Source of the DNA: Acorus gramineus
Taxonomy: Eukaryota > Streptophyta > Magnoliopsida > Acorales > Acoraceae
DNA: 64,000 bases
Reading direction: 5' to 3'
NCBI GenBank assembly: GCA_030737835.1
Contig: JAUJYN010000020.1
Span: 1,922,001 to 1,986,000, forward strand
Under the pieces are notes generated by a model. It saw nothing but the letters and a program-made list of their open reading frames with translations, was not told where the DNA came from and searched no databases. Below, piece after piece: positions 48,320 through 61,441 of the stretch. The position numbers and the translations under genes were made by a program. Each line of letters opens with the position of its first letter. The first letter of the stretch is position 1.

Positions 48320-49464
48320 CCTCAGGCAAAGTTTGAGAATCATCATTGAGTGGAAAGCGTTAGTCCATCGAGATTCCTCAGTGGACGTGGGAGTGGGTTA
48401 TCAGGGATTGTTGCAGACTCGTTAATGTCACGTTCGGGTCACGATGCCTTCTAGGTGATCATTGACCGACTGACTAAGTCCGCTCTTCCCTCCCTAATAC
48501 AGCTGATTGAGTCTCTAGACGCCTTGACGTGGGTTTCACCTTCGCGATTGTTCGTCTTCATGCACTCCAATCGGCGCCTATTTTGGTTGAGACGCGAGGG
48601 TTACTTTGAGGTTGTGGCGCAGCCTTTGGCGCGAGCCTCCATTTAAGTATAGCGTTTCATCGCCGATGGACAGCCAGGCAAAGAGGACGATTTAGACCTT
48701 GGAGGACATGCTAAGTGCCTACGTGCTCAATGATGAGGGCAGTTGAGTGAGGCACCACCCATTTGTTGGGGTATGCCCGCAAGACGACTGCCATTCGAGC
48801 ACCCAGATAGATCTGTGAAAGGCACTCTACAGGCGCAGTTTTATACCTCCCTTGTGTTGGGACGGTTGAGGAGCGCCAGCTAGAGGGGCCACAAATTAAT
48901 TGTTTGACCTTGCGGTGGCCAGGCTGGTTCCTGCGTGCATCTGCACCTCCCAGAACCGACAGAAGGGCTACCCAGGTCATTGTCGCCAGGGGCTTACCTT
49001 TGGGTTTGGCGATCATATTTCCAAGAAGGTGTCCTGGTTAAAGGGCACCCTCTGTTTCGACGTTTGGGGCAAGTTGAGTTTGCTCTTTAATGGGACCATT
49101 TCTCATCATTGAGTGGATTGGGGAGGTGGCTTACCATGTAGCCTTTCCCCCACAGCTGGCTCATGCCCACGACGTCGTCCTTGTCCAATGGCCGAGGCGT
49201 TATGTCCACGATCCTGCTCATGTCTTTCTGTTCGACCGCCTCATCCTTGAGGTGGATTTGTCGTTCGTGGAGCAGTGGATCGAGGTCAGAGACCAGCATG
49301 AGAAGAGGCTCCACGCTAAGACCGTCCCTTTGATTATAGTGTGTTGGTAGCGCCAGTCCGGTGCAAAGACCACTTGGGAGCAAAAGGTCTATGCATGATA
49401 CTTTCGGTCTTCCCTTTTGGGTTTCCTTAAATTTCGAGGACTAAATTTCCTAAGGGGGGAAGAA
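48320..49464 (+). pseudogene. Integrase-chromodomain remnant upstream of LTR H (fossil)
   Basis: Nucleotide similarity to A from the integrase core (48427-48530 resembles 9609-9715) through the chromodomain (about 49200-49380) to a polypurine tract at 49452-49464. Much more decayed than A, with many breaks. It belongs to the element whose 3' LTR is H. Confidence 0.83.
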
Positions 49465-49944
49465 TGTTGTGCCTGTGTCATTTGGAGCGCTCTGTTTGAA
49501 AATTTGGGTACATAATTTTTTCCTCGAAGTTATGTATTCCTGATTTGGTATTTGGATTTGATTTTGTTAAAATCCAAGATGAAGAGGTTTAAATATGAGT
49601 TTACTGTGAGATGTCCAGTTTTGAGTTAGCTTTCGTACAGAAGTGGAATTAGATCAACTGGATTCTTGTAGTAAAAGTTATGGGTATTTTTCCAAGTATA
49701 CCCCGGGGATGGAAATTCTGGCAGCAGCCCTGTTCTATGTTTAGCTCTAATTTCGGATTAGCTAGAGGGATTATTTGATCTTGGCATGAACATGAAAGTT
49801 GTAGATAATCTTCTTAGCTTTCCAACGGACTTTGAATTGAGCAATTCAAGGCTGTATCGAGGAAGTTATGGCTGTTCCAGTGAAGCTTGCGCAGAATTTC
49901 TAGTCAAAGGGCGACTAGGTCATTTCTCCTTAGATATTTTTGAT

Positions 49945-49988
<44 letters not shown>

Positions 49989-52900
49989 CTCTCACTTCCA
50001 CGACAACCTCTGCTGACCTCTCTTTCTCTCTTTCACAAGCCCCCCTAGGTGTTTGATAAAATGCCTCAAAGAGAAGAAGTGAAGGAGATGGTGCAAGTGC
50101 ATGAGTAGGTTTGTGTGGATGTGTTGTTGTGGTTGTTGTCTTCTCTTCTCTCAAGCCTTTTCATGATCTCCCCCCCCCCTGATTTGCAGCCATGGAAGAG
50201 GCTGAGGAGGGCTGAAGATGGTGGTGTTGGTGGTGGCGGTTGAGGTGGTCGCGGGTGCGTCGAGGGCCCCTGAAACCTCCCCCTTCCTTTTCCCCTCCCA
50301 AGTTAAGCCCTTCCTCTTCTTTTCTGGGTTTTCATGGCTTAAGGGGATGTTAGGGAGGTCATGCATGCTAGGTAGATGGGTTAGGGTGTGTGTGAGGGGT
50401 TGGGAAGGGTTAAAATGAGGTTGGGATGGGCTGGGCGCGCGTTGGGCGCAGTCTGCGCGCAGGCGGGAGCTGGCAGGCTCTGGCGGGCGCGCACGCGGGT
50501 GCGCTCGGAGTGGTCGCGCGGGTGCTCGCGCAAGCGGGGGTGTGTGCGGGAGTGCGCGCGAGTGCGCGCGCGGGACAGTGCGCCTGGGTGCGGGGCTGGG
50601 GACCAGTACGCGCGCACGTGTGCGTGCGTGTGCGTGCGTGCTGGGCGTGCGCGAGGTGCTGCGCGGCGGGGGCGCATGCGCGCGGGGGCGCGTAGGGCTG
50701 GACGCGCGATGCGCGCGGCCGCGCGCGTGCGTCAGCGGGTCTGGGCGCGCGCGTGCGACAGCGTGTCTGGGCGCGCGGGCAGGCGCGCGGCAGTGCGCCG
50801 ATGGTGTTGGGGTGCGTGCGTGCGTGCGCATTCGTGCGTGCGCGTGCGGGGGGCCATGCGTGTGGCTGCCCGAGGGTTCGGGTAGGTGTCGGGGCACTCG
50901 GACTCGCGTGCGTACGTGCGTGCTCGCATGCGTGCGAGCCCGTATGCATGCTTGTCCGAGTATTGGGTATTTCTAATAATTTCTATGTGCAAATTGTGTT
51001 GTTTCTCACCAGTTGGATGCCCCTACCTTGCAGATCTCGTCGGATGGGATGCGCGAGGTCCGGGTCGTAAGGTGAGTGGTTTGATTCCAATCCCCCCCCC
51101 CTCTCTAGGGATGCGCTCGACCCGCGTAGACGCGCGTCGCGCATCGATGGGGTCCCCTAACTAATATGTAGATATTTTGCATGCTAGGGATATACATCCA
51201 TGTATCGTGTATAGAGGCCCGTACATGCCTGGACACCATGTCCTGTACTTAAAAGCCTTGATCTATGCATGATCAATATGATGTATCCATGCCACCTTAG
51301 ACTTGTATGTTAGGGAAATGCATCCGGACACCATGTTTCATGCTAGGAAAGCCTCGACCTATGCATGTTCCCATTTAGTTTAATTTATTTAAATCAAGAT
51401 GGGATTATGTGATTATATTGTTGTAAGCATGCCTTAGAGAATATTATAACCTTGTGGTTATAATATATGCTTCCCCGCATTATAGTTATGCGCCCTGGAG
51501 GAATTCTTGAGAATTCATGACATTAGAAATGTTAGGAAGCGTTGTCGACGGATCCAAGGGGATCATATCCGCGTGAGTAGGCTGTCTTCTCCTTATTGGT
51601 TGGGATCCGAGGTAGGAACTCCCCGGCGATGGCCGACCTGACAGGGGACTCCCGTCCGTAGGTACCTCCGATGTGTCGGACAGTACTGATAGCGGGAGTG
51701 GACCAGGTAGAGGCTACGAGGGTGGGAGAGGCTACCCGGTGGGACCAAGGGTGAATAGCAGTCTAGTCAGTCCCAAGAAGCCCATGTCACCCCCTAAAAG
51801 GGTGAGGGTGAGGGTGAGGGTGGGTCGGCCATGTTACGACCCACTAGCTTGTGTAGTTACTCCCGTTTAGGGACTATGACTACTTTGAGATTAATATGAA
51901 TGTGTTGATTGTGGTTATGCATGTGTTTGATATCTCACTGAGCGAGTATCGAGAGTGGTTGTTTTCCATTGGGTTTCGCTTTGCGAACATGGGATCGTTC
52001 TCCCCTTCGTTTGGATCCGATGTAGGGACTCCCCGGCGTTGGCTATACCTGTCAGAGGACTAGGCGGAGGCCACGAGGGTGGGAGTGGCTACCTGGTGGA
52101 CCAAAGGTGTAGAGCGGTGAGTTGAGGAGATCGGGTTGTAGATACTACCTGGGAGAGGGTTATGGAATGATGTCGCGAGCGTGGAATTGTTCTCCCCTTC
52201 GTTGGATCCGAGTAGTGACATCCCCGGCGTTAGACAGGCTGTCTTGACAGAGGGCTCCCATCTGTAGGTACCTCCGATGTGTTCGGACTGTGCTGATCGT
52301 GGGAGTATACCAGGTAAGCTACGGAGCGGGGAGAGGCTACCGGTGGACCAGGGGTGTAGAGCAGTCTAAGTCTCTCCCAAAGTCCCAAGTTTCCTCCTTC
52401 CAGGAGTGAGGGTGTGGATGAGGCGAAGACGCGTCGCTTCGGGACCCATTCGTTGTTCAAACGTTCCCATAGATGTTGGGTCCGGTCTCGTGATGGATGT
52501 TGAAGGACATCGATGGATGATTATCTAGATGTAGATGATCCAGTAGTGTTGAGTAGACCAGTAAATCCGGGTCTCTTCGACCAACGGTATGGTCTCTCCC
52601 CATAAGTCCCAAAAGACTCCCTCCGGGAGTGAGGGTGGGGGTGAGGTTGGTCGCGCCGCCGCGTGACCCTGTTATCCATTGGGTTTCTACCTATGTTTTC
52701 CTTGAAAGGAAACTGATTATGTATTGAACTGTAGCTTGGTGATTGGTTTCCAGCCACTCACTGAGCTTGTAGCTCACCCCTCGCACACTGTTTCTTTTCA
52801 GGGGCAGTGTTGGGCATGGAGCTGGAGCTTTCCTGTGGCGTGGTCTTATGGGCGTGGAGCGTTCTGTCGGCGGGTGGCGAGTACGAGGCTGTCAGCATTC

Positions 52901-53182
52901 CTAGAGTCATTTTATGCTTTGTAAATCGTGCATGTGGCACAGGTTGTATTTTCTTTGGTCTAGACTTGGCTTTCACAGGACATTGATTTTGTATTCGGGT
53001 CTGTAATAATGTTTTTGATTTACAGACATTGTTATATATTATGCTTCCGCTTTTCAGTCAGTTATCATTATCTTGCTTTGCCGCCTTGTGTGTTGTTGTT
53101 GGTGTCCTTATTGACCTCAGGTATTGATAGCTGATATTATATATTAATTTTTCCACGTCTCGGGGACGCCTGGGGCGTGACA
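49465..53182 (+). mobile_element. 3' LTR H
   Basis: 3718 bp, TG to CA. A (CT)n run at 49949-49985 precedes exon 1. GC tract about 50430-50940, exon 3 51034-51071, a C-run after it, HP1 at about 51111-51150, intron 3 51072-52801, exon 4 52802-53182. Intron 3 has three stem-module blocks (about 51590-51745, 52000-52105, 52197-52370) and a strong G4-type motif at 51800-51824. It is the best full-length example of its family. Confidence 0.9.
51800..51824 (+). other. G-quadruplex-type motif in LTR H
   Basis: Five GGG runs separated mostly by TGA, preceded by CACCC that can pair with the first GGGTG. It is immediately followed by the HP3-type hairpin (gggtcg/cgaccc). Confidence 0.7.
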
Positions 53183-55249
53183 GGATGCTCAAATGACAGT
53201 CGTCATTGTAGGCAAACCCCACCAAGTGGATGATGCCTCTCCAACTGCCCCATAGCCGAGCACGCAGGCACTTAGCATGTCCTCCAAGGTCTTCAAATCG
53301 TCCTCATTGCCTGGCCATCCGTTGGCTATGAAACACTGTACTTAAATGGAAGCTCGCGCCAAAGCCTTCAAAAGGCTGCGCCAGAACCTCGAAGTAACCC
53401 TCGCGTCTCAGCCTGAAATAGCATCAACCAGAGTGCCATGAAGATGAACAATCGCGAAGGTGAATACCTATGCCAAAGCGTCCATAGACTTAGTTAGTCA
53501 GATAGGGAGGAATGTGCAGACTTAGTCAGTTGGTCAATGATCACCCAGATGGCATCGCGACCCAAACGTGACTTTAGCGAGCCACTCCCACGTCCACTGA
53601 GGAATCTTGATGGAATGACGCTTTTCCAACGTGATGATGATTCTCAAACTTCACCTGAGGGCATGCCAACAAGGGGAAGCAAAGTTACCCATATCGCCTT
53701 ACATCGCGCCACTAGCAACCTCGATGAAGACTACCTCAAAATAGTCCACAGATGCCCAATAAAACTTGTGAGATCCTTGAAGGCAACTAACGCATTCGTC
53801 AACCTTGACCGCAGTACTTAAAACTTATAGTGCCAGAAACGGTCATGAAACGCCATCTACGGGATGCCCAACTCTTGGATCTACAATTAGGGGTACCCCG
53901 TGCGAAGATCGATCTAAGAGAAGACACTCGCTCCCAGAGCTGGTCAAACAGATCATCAATTCACGGCAAATGGGTACAAAATCTTCAACCTTCATGGGGA
54001 GATCAGAACAATTCCTTGGACAATTAACTCCACATTCTGCTCCTCGAGCATCTCGACGCTTCTCAACCTAGTGCTCGTGATGACCCTGACACGATGGGTA
54101 AGCCGCCCAACCGCACTTAATTCGCAAGGCACGCAACATGAGGTCGTAGAACCCCAAAAATACTTGTGCGGCATCATCTACCTGATATGGCGGTTGAGTC
54201 CCATCACGAACGCCTGCATCGCATCTCCTCATTTGCGATCAAAGTGGCGGAAAAATGTGACAGTATCAAAAACTGTGCTTCACATGCTACCACAAATAGG
54301 TCACCCAAGAATAACCATTGGAACTCTAGCATCCTGCACTCAATGGGCAGATTCATCACGGGGAGTCCACGCTCTCGACATCATCTGGTAGCTCTCTACC
54401 AGGTAGCCTCCCATAACCACTACCTCTGCCGTATGGGCGCACCAACGGGCGTCATGAGTAGTACCTGGGAGCACCTCACAGATCAGCTACAACACCGAGC
54501 AGCTTCAACGCACGATGATATATTGGAGCGACTCTAAATGTTGCTATGGAACCCAGTCCATAAGCAATTGCCCACCAAGCTGCAAAAGGATGCACCCAAT
54601 CCCTATCGTACACATCATCACTCACTACAGCAGCTTCCAAGCGAGAGATAAAGGCGATCATCCAACAGATGTTTCAAAGATATTCCCTGACTGGGGAAAA
54701 GAACTCCTTGGGAGGGCACCTTAAGGTCTCGATATAGGATATCCCAACAACAAAACAAGGAACATAGAGCACCCTAGCCCGGGTCTCAATGATGACCCCG
54801 CAAGGTCCCTTATTCCCGAGCAGGAAAATGGAAGAAGACATCACTAATTAATGATCAATAAGCCACACCCTCAAAACTGGAAGCCGGTGCCGTTCGTGAA
54901 CTCCATGGTTATCAGCAATACTGATGCACGGGAATGAAGCTCCATGATCGAGACGCGATCAATACCTTAGAAATTGCAACAAATCCGTCAATACGACACA
55001 ACCGGGCTGGAATCTCCAGCCCAAATCATTGTCCAACAACAAGGAACCCAACCACTAACCCTATTCAGTCTACCCAGTCGAGACAACTAACAGGGTCCAA
55101 GGGTAGCCACGTCAACATCCACGGATGCGAGGAGGCATGTTAGCAACCTAAGATAAACAACTAAACCAAAGTACTCGGATGAAAATCCTACGTCTCATCT
55201 GTACGATTCGACTTAGGCTCTGATAGGACCAGGCTCTGATACAAACTTT
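53183..55249 (-). pseudogene. Decayed interior of element I (fossil)
   Basis: Read on the minus strand: primer site at 55233-55244, an MPPR-type gag start near 55138, then strongly decayed sequence. About 53190-53690 resembles the integrase core. About 54380-54530 and 54660-54830 are pieces of LTR intron 3 from other families, so the region is itself a patchwork. No frame of useful length survives and breaks are numerous. It ends against LTR H at 53182. Confidence 0.75.
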
Positions 55250-58189
55250 TGTCACGTCTCAAGGCAGCCGTCCCCGAGACGTGGCAATATATAAATATCA
55301 GTAATCATAAAAGATGTCAACATAACGCCAATATATATAACTACAAGGCTGGCAAAGCAATGATAACTGTAGCTCAACTGACAAATGCGGAAGCATAAAA
55401 ATATCAATAAGTCTGTAAACCAAAACATTATTACAAACTCGAATACACAATCACTGTTCTGTGAGAGCCAAGTCTAGTCCAATCAAATACATCCTCTGCA
55501 ACACGCACGATTAACAAATACATGACTCTAGGACTGCTGACAGCCTCGCACTTGCAAATAGCCGGACGGAACGCTCCATGCACACTGGACCACGCCACAG
55601 GGAAGCTCGAGCTCCACGCCCAACACCGCTCCTATAAAAGAAACAGTACACGAGGGGTGAGCTACAAGCTCAGTGAGTAGCTAGAAGCCAAATACCATTA
55701 CAAGGAAAACATGGGTGGAAACCCAATAGCGAACAAGGTCACGTGGCAGCGCGACCAACCTCACCCTCACTCCCGGAGGGAGACTCTTGGGACTCTTGGG
55801 GAGAAAACAAAGGTTAACCATAACACCTGGTGTTATTGGATATAATAATACAACCAATCCCTCCGCTACGAGGTAGAGATGTCACTGCAATACCTTAAAG
55901 CGTTAGGCATAACCTACCCGGAGTATACTCAACAGGTAAAAGGGTCACGTAACCATATGACTCCCAACTCATCCTCACCCTAGCCCACACAGGGGGGGGT
56001 GACCCTAGGGACTTTTGGGATAATAATGTTTGCTCTACACCCTTCATCATCTGGGTAGCCTCTACCTGGTATACTCCCATGATCAGTACATCTACCGAAC
56101 ACATCGGTAATACCTATAGGTGGGAGCCCTCTGTCAGGACAGCTTCAACACTGACGATAATGGGAGGAAACACTCCTTGTTCGCAAAGCGAGCCAAATGG
56201 AAACACAACTACTCTCGGTAATCTCCTACCGAAGCTAATTAATACACCAAAACTCCCACACAGATGTGTCACTCAGACGCAGGGAATTACCTCGGCTCTC
56301 GTACAGAAAATAAGCCCAAGGCATGACCCGATAGGCGGTTCACACACGCGCCTAGTACGGGTAAGCCTAGCTTAAACATCATAACCACAGGTACAACAAC
56401 AAATTCCCGTGAATTCTAGTCAAGTGCATCACACGGATGCAGGGTGGCGATTACATCGCTTGCTCTCTAACTAACTAAGGTACAACCCGACAACGGGTCA
56501 TACCCACGCCTAGCACAGGTAGGCACGATTAGTCTAACATGTGCAATTATAATAGGAGAATTTTATCACAGCTATGTACAAGATCCACATGCACGATAGC
56601 ATAATAATTGACTATAGGGGTCCTCCCTAACATGTATATACACCATAACAACATATTATGCAACTTACACACTAATCATGGCCTAACTACACATGCATAC
56701 GAAGCCATTAATCATGCAAGCATACCAAGTACAACCTAACATGCGTTGGATATCACCAACTTAAAAGGGAAGGGTTAAGCGCGATCTCGCGCACTAACGG
56801 GTGCATACCAATAATACCAAGCAAACCTAAGTCAAGTAGGAACCACATCTACTTACTCAGTTCACGCAAAGATGGAGGGCGAGAGAGAGGGAAGGCCTCA
56901 TCATTTCTGGAAGCTGGTCATAGCTTTGCCCCAACAAAATAGGTGGAACAACTATACCATGCCCTCAAGTCTTATGACCAGGGAATATGAAGTATGTACC
57001 CAGTTATTGTCACGCCCCAGGGCGGCCATCCCTGATACGTGACAAATATATATAATATCAGCAGTCTATACAGGAGATCAATAAAATACTCTAAACAACA
57101 TCGAAAATGACAACACAATCAGTAATGTAGCTGACATAATATATATACATATAGCGGAAGCTTAAACGACTAAGTCTGTAATTCAAAGACATATTACAGA
57201 CCTGAATACATAATCAACTATCCTGTGAGAGCCAATATAAACAATGACATCCAAATACAAGTGTGTGCCCAAGCACGGATAACAATACATACAATAAAGA
57301 AGGGGATGCTGATGGCCTCTCACTCGCAGAACCCAAAACGTGACGCTGCTCCGCTACTGCTGTGATGCCTCGGGGAGCTCCTCCTTCAGATCCGACTCAG
57401 ATACAGCTGGAGGAAAAAGAATATGCAAGGGGTGAGCCACACGCTCAGTGAATGGCACAATCTATGCAACACAACCCATATTAACCTTAAAAATAATTAG
57501 AGTCCCTAAATGGGAGTAACTACACAAGCTAGTGGGTCGTAACATCGCCGACCCACCCCACCCTCACCCTCACCCTCACCCTTTAAGGGGGGGGACATGG
57601 GCCTTTTCAGATTAGACTGCTCTCCTCCCTTGGTCCACCCGGTAGCCTCTCCCACACTCCGTAGCCTCTACCTGGTATACTCCCACGATCAGCACTGTCC
57701 GACGCATCGGAGGTACCTACAGATGGGAGCCCTCTGTCAGGACAGCTTTCCAACGCCGGGGAGTCCCTACTCGGATCCAACGAAGGGGAGAAAATAGCCT
57801 ACCCACACGGATACAATCCTCTTGGATCCGTCGACAATGATTTTTAACACTACTAATGCCACAAATTCTCAAGAATTCCTCCAGGGCGCATAACTAAGAT
57901 GCGGGGAAACATATATTATAACAACAAGGTTATAATATTCTCTAAGGCATGCTTATAACAATATGCTCTTATTTTGATTTAATTAAATTAAACTAAATGG
58001 GAAACATGCATAGATCGGGGCTTTCCAATCAAGGGACATGGTGTCTAGGCATGTATGGGCCTCTATACATGATATATGAGTGCATATCCCTAGCATACAA
58101 GGTCTAATGTGGCATGGTTACATCATATTATTCATGCATTGCATAGTTTTTCATTTATCACAAGTTAATATACAATTATGGTGCCCCAG

Positions 58190-58228
58190 GGGAGGGCAAT
58201 GCACGCCTACGTGCATCGAACGCCTCCC
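58190..58228 (-). other. Hairpin HP1 (J)
   Basis: GGGAGG (58190-58195) pairs with CCTCCC (58223-58228) and ATGCAC (58199-58204) with GTGCAT (58211-58216). Confidence 0.75.
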
Positions 58229-59165
58229 TATTGGGTTGGATTGACCCACTCATCGAAACCCAGGTCGTTGCGTGACCGTTCGCCAAGATCTGCAAGACAT
58301 GGGCATTCAATATGGTGAGTAAACTACACAAATACACATGAAATTTACTAGAAATACCCAATACTCGGACAAGCATGCATACGGACTCGCACGCATGCGA
58401 GCACGCACGTACGCACGCGAGTCTGAGTGCCCCGACACCCACCCGAACCCACCCTCGGGCAGCCACACGGATGGCCCCCCGCACGCGCACGGACGCATCC
58501 ACCCCAGCGCCCCTGGCGCACTGCCGCACCCCCTCTTCAGCCCGTGCGCACCGCGCGTCCAGCCCAGCGCCCGTGCGCACCGCTGGTCCAGCCCAGCGCG
58601 TACCCGCGCGCACTGCGCCCCTGCGCAGCACCCTGCGCGTACGCCCGCGTGTCTGCGCGTACGCGCTCACACCCGCCAGCGCGCCCGTCTGCGCGCGCCC
58701 GAGCCCCTTCCACCCCCTCCTCAGCCCACCCACACCCCCTAACACCTATGCAAAGCATGCATAACCACTTAAACACCCTAATCAATAATCTAAACAAGCT
58801 AAGGGAGGAGGAGGACTTACCAACAAGGAGGGGAAGGAAAAGGGAGGAAGCTCGGGTGCCCTTTGCGCACCAAACCACCTCTTTCGCCACCACCAACACC
58901 ACCACCTCCTCAGCCACTCTCAAGCCCTAGAAATGGCTGAAAACAGGGGTGGGGGAAGCCATGAGAGGGAGATAGAGAAAAGGGAAAACAATCAAACACC
59001 ACTCAAAGGTAGATCACACACATACCTTTCTTTTTCCCTTCTAGGGTTTTCTTTTTCTTCTCCTTCTACTACCTCTAATGGACAAAGGAAAGAAGAGGGA
59101 ATGGGTGATGGAGTGTGTGAGAGGGAGAGTGAGATGGGGAAAAGAAGGGGACGCCCACAAATAGG

Positions 59166-59166
59166 G

Positions 59167-59193
<27 letters not shown>
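59166..59193. repeat. (CA)n/(TG)n microsatellite
   Basis: Uninterrupted CA repeat just upstream of exon 1 of LTR J. Shorter versions sit at the same place in A (3440-3463, 11075-11100) and G (46896-46910). Confidence 0.9.
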
Positions 59194-59199
<6 letters not shown>

Positions 59200-61309
59200 A
59201 CTTAAGGAACAATTTGGGTTGGTGGGGATTGACTTTGAGTCAACTCAGCCACACAAAAAAACAAAACTATTTGACCAAGTCAATGGTCAAATTTAACTTG
59301 GTCCAAGTCTTCTTTGACTTGGTCAAGTCCCCCCTTTGACATTCCCACTTGGCCAAAACCCGGATACGATTCAGAACTGCCAAATTCTAAAACGTTACCG
59401 GAATTCGATGAAATTTTGATGAGTGGTTCGAAATGGCACCAGGACACATAATGTGCAGTTAGATTTTCAATCGGAGTTCTCGAGCTCATGTAGATAGCTA
59501 AAAGTCCAAAATTTTAGCGGTTCTGATCGAAAAAAGAAAAAATGGAAAACTGCCAGAAATGTCCCAAAGGTGACCAAAAGGCTAAAAGTGACACATATAT
59601 AACAGTTATTAACCCAGGCTTAAATCATATTAGATATTACTAACATAGGGGGGTAGTATTACAACTAAGACTACCTAAGGCATGCCACATTCTATACATC
59701 TATATAATTACAAGGAGATGCATTCCCATACAAGCAGGGCGCATGCAGACATGATCATTTACATATGAAAACAATAATACATAGGCAAGTACAAGGTAGA
59801 ATAGGGGGTTCTACACAATATACAAGCTATACAGTCCTAGCATGTAATATCAAACATAATAGGGGTGCCAAGATGGCCCATGGATGCGCGATGCATGACT
59901 ACGTGCATCAAGCGCTTCCCGAAGGGTTGGATCGAACCACTCATAGATACTTGGATCATCGCGTGTCCGGTCTACGAGATCTACAAGGCACAACCAATGA
60001 TCCTCAAAAGAAATATGGAACCTTCTGACACACATATAAGCCTACTTCATGAAGACCCTAACTCCTGATAGTTTTCACAATATGCATAACAACTCCTTGA
60101 CACACAATCAAGCAAAACTGGTATATCTGCTGCGACCAGCCCTACTATTTGATTTTCACAGCACAAAATACACATCCAAAAATTATGAAATAAATCATAC
60201 ACGTTCTCTAACATGTTTGTATCATAATCCGTCAAGAAATCATAACTTGATTTAGCCTCTACATGCTCAAAATAAAATATTTTCAGACACTTGTCAATTC
60301 CCACGCGAATCTGGATAGTCCATGCAAAATAAGTTTTAACCTACAACACAGATATTATAATGACACCAAATTTCATATATCGTATCTAGACACATGGATG
60401 ATCATATCATATGCGGCAATCCCAAGAATATGCCTCTAAATACTTGTTCCACAAGGATCTGAAGGAGGCAAGAAATCTGCCTTATTTACAACCCAAAACC
60501 ACCACCATCCATGCATAAACACAAACACCTCATGTGCAGCAGCAATTACACATAACAACACTCTCCCAACAACACCCACATGTGCTACAAAACCAGAAAA
60601 GAAGAGGGAAAGGCTTACCAAGAGAGGGGGAGGGAAAGGGGGAGGTGCAGGGGCTCTCGAGTGCACCCACGACCACCTTGACCACCACCACCACTACCAC
60701 CACCTCCTTTGCTTCTCTTCTTCATGGCTGAACCAAAATGGGTAGGGAAAACAGGGGATCCATTAGAGGCTAGGGAAGGAGGAGAGGGGGAAGACAACAT
60801 CAATACATGCACACACTAACCTTGATCACTCCCTCTTCTTGCTCCTCCATCTTCTCCTTCATGTTCTCCTTCTCCTTCTTCTTCTTCTCCACCAAACACA
60901 CGAGAGGGAGAGCAAAAAGTGAGAATGAGAGGCATTTTTGGATGGAGAGAGAGAGAGGGAGAGAGAAAGGGGGTTTTTACACTCCCAAATAGTGTTTAGG
61001 GGTGACTTTAAGGGGGCAAGGGGGATGGTGAGGTTAAGCTTAAAGTTACCCACATCCAACCACTATTTTTCACTTTATAGGGAAGCGTGAAGTGAAGCGT
61101 CACATCACTCAAAATGTCTCACCCACCGAAACACAGATAAGACCAAACCCGGATGTGATTCAAAATTGCATAATTTTTAAAAAAAGTTACCGAAATTCAA
61201 TGAAAATTTTCTTTTCAATCAAAGCACTACAACTCCCGCAGGTAGCTAAAATCCAAAATTTTAACGGCTCCGATAAAAAAAAAAGGCTCCAAATGACACA
61301 GGAACAACA

Positions 61310-61441
61310 ATAACCATCGGTTTTGTCACACCCCAGGGTGGCCGTCCCCGAGACGTTGCAAAAGTTGGTATTAGAGCCGTGTCCTATCAAAGCCAAGTAT
61401 TGTCTTAGAGATGAGTCATAGGATTTCTATATGAGTATTCT
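61310..61441 (+). mobile_element. LTR stub and element leader remnant
   Basis: A 37-bp piece of a minus-strand LTR end (61324-61360) is joined directly to a plus-strand primer site (61366-61377, TGGTATTAGAGC) and the first 65 bp of an element leader matching 5726-5790. The two halves face opposite ways, so this is a rearranged junction. LTR K then begins inside the leader. Confidence 0.7.

Larger units (their letters stand above)
57008..59604 (-). mobile_element. Solo LTR J, family A type
   Basis: 2597 bp with perfect 5-bp flanks GTTAT (57003-57007, 59605-59609) and no interior. On the minus strand: W-box-rich segment 59228-59341, (TG)n 59166-59193, exon 2 58821-58936, GC tract 58380-58740, exon 3 58254-58289 (36 nt), HP1 58190-58228, intron 3 to about 57415, exon 4 to 57008. 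It is a complete family A LTR, useful as a reference for the truncated left LTR of A. Confidence 0.92.
55250..61309 (-). mobile_element. 5' LTR of element I (holds J)
   Basis: Minus-strand LTR in two parts, 55250-57007 and 59605-61309, about 3.46 kb without J. Exon 4 side near 55250-55635, HP and G-rich parts 55760-56300, exon 3 about 59946-59980, intron 2 AT-rich (59981-60618), exon 2 60619-60728 (GGT-rich on the minus strand), exon 1 side 60830-61000, LTR start at 61309. A primer site adjoins its 3' end, so it is a 5' LTR. It shares the AT-rich intron 2 with C1. Confidence 0.87.

Noticed and set aside
51796-51826. TGAGGG repeats as interstitial telomere
   Set aside because: Only three to five units, not the plant TTTAGGG unit, at a fixed place in every LTR.
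52724-52924. A 60-66 codon frame across the end of intron 3 and exon 4 (QCWAWSWSFPVAWSYGRG), repeated in many LTRs
   Set aside because: It recurs because the LTR recurs. Copies differ mainly by amino-acid changes, one copy diverges completely downstream, and families A and F have no equivalent. I see no sign of protein selection.
53537-54537. Series of plus-strand frames of 60-120 codons that might be a host gene
   Set aside because: Nucleotide similarity shows antisense integrase and LTR fragments of element I; the peptides match nothing I recognise.
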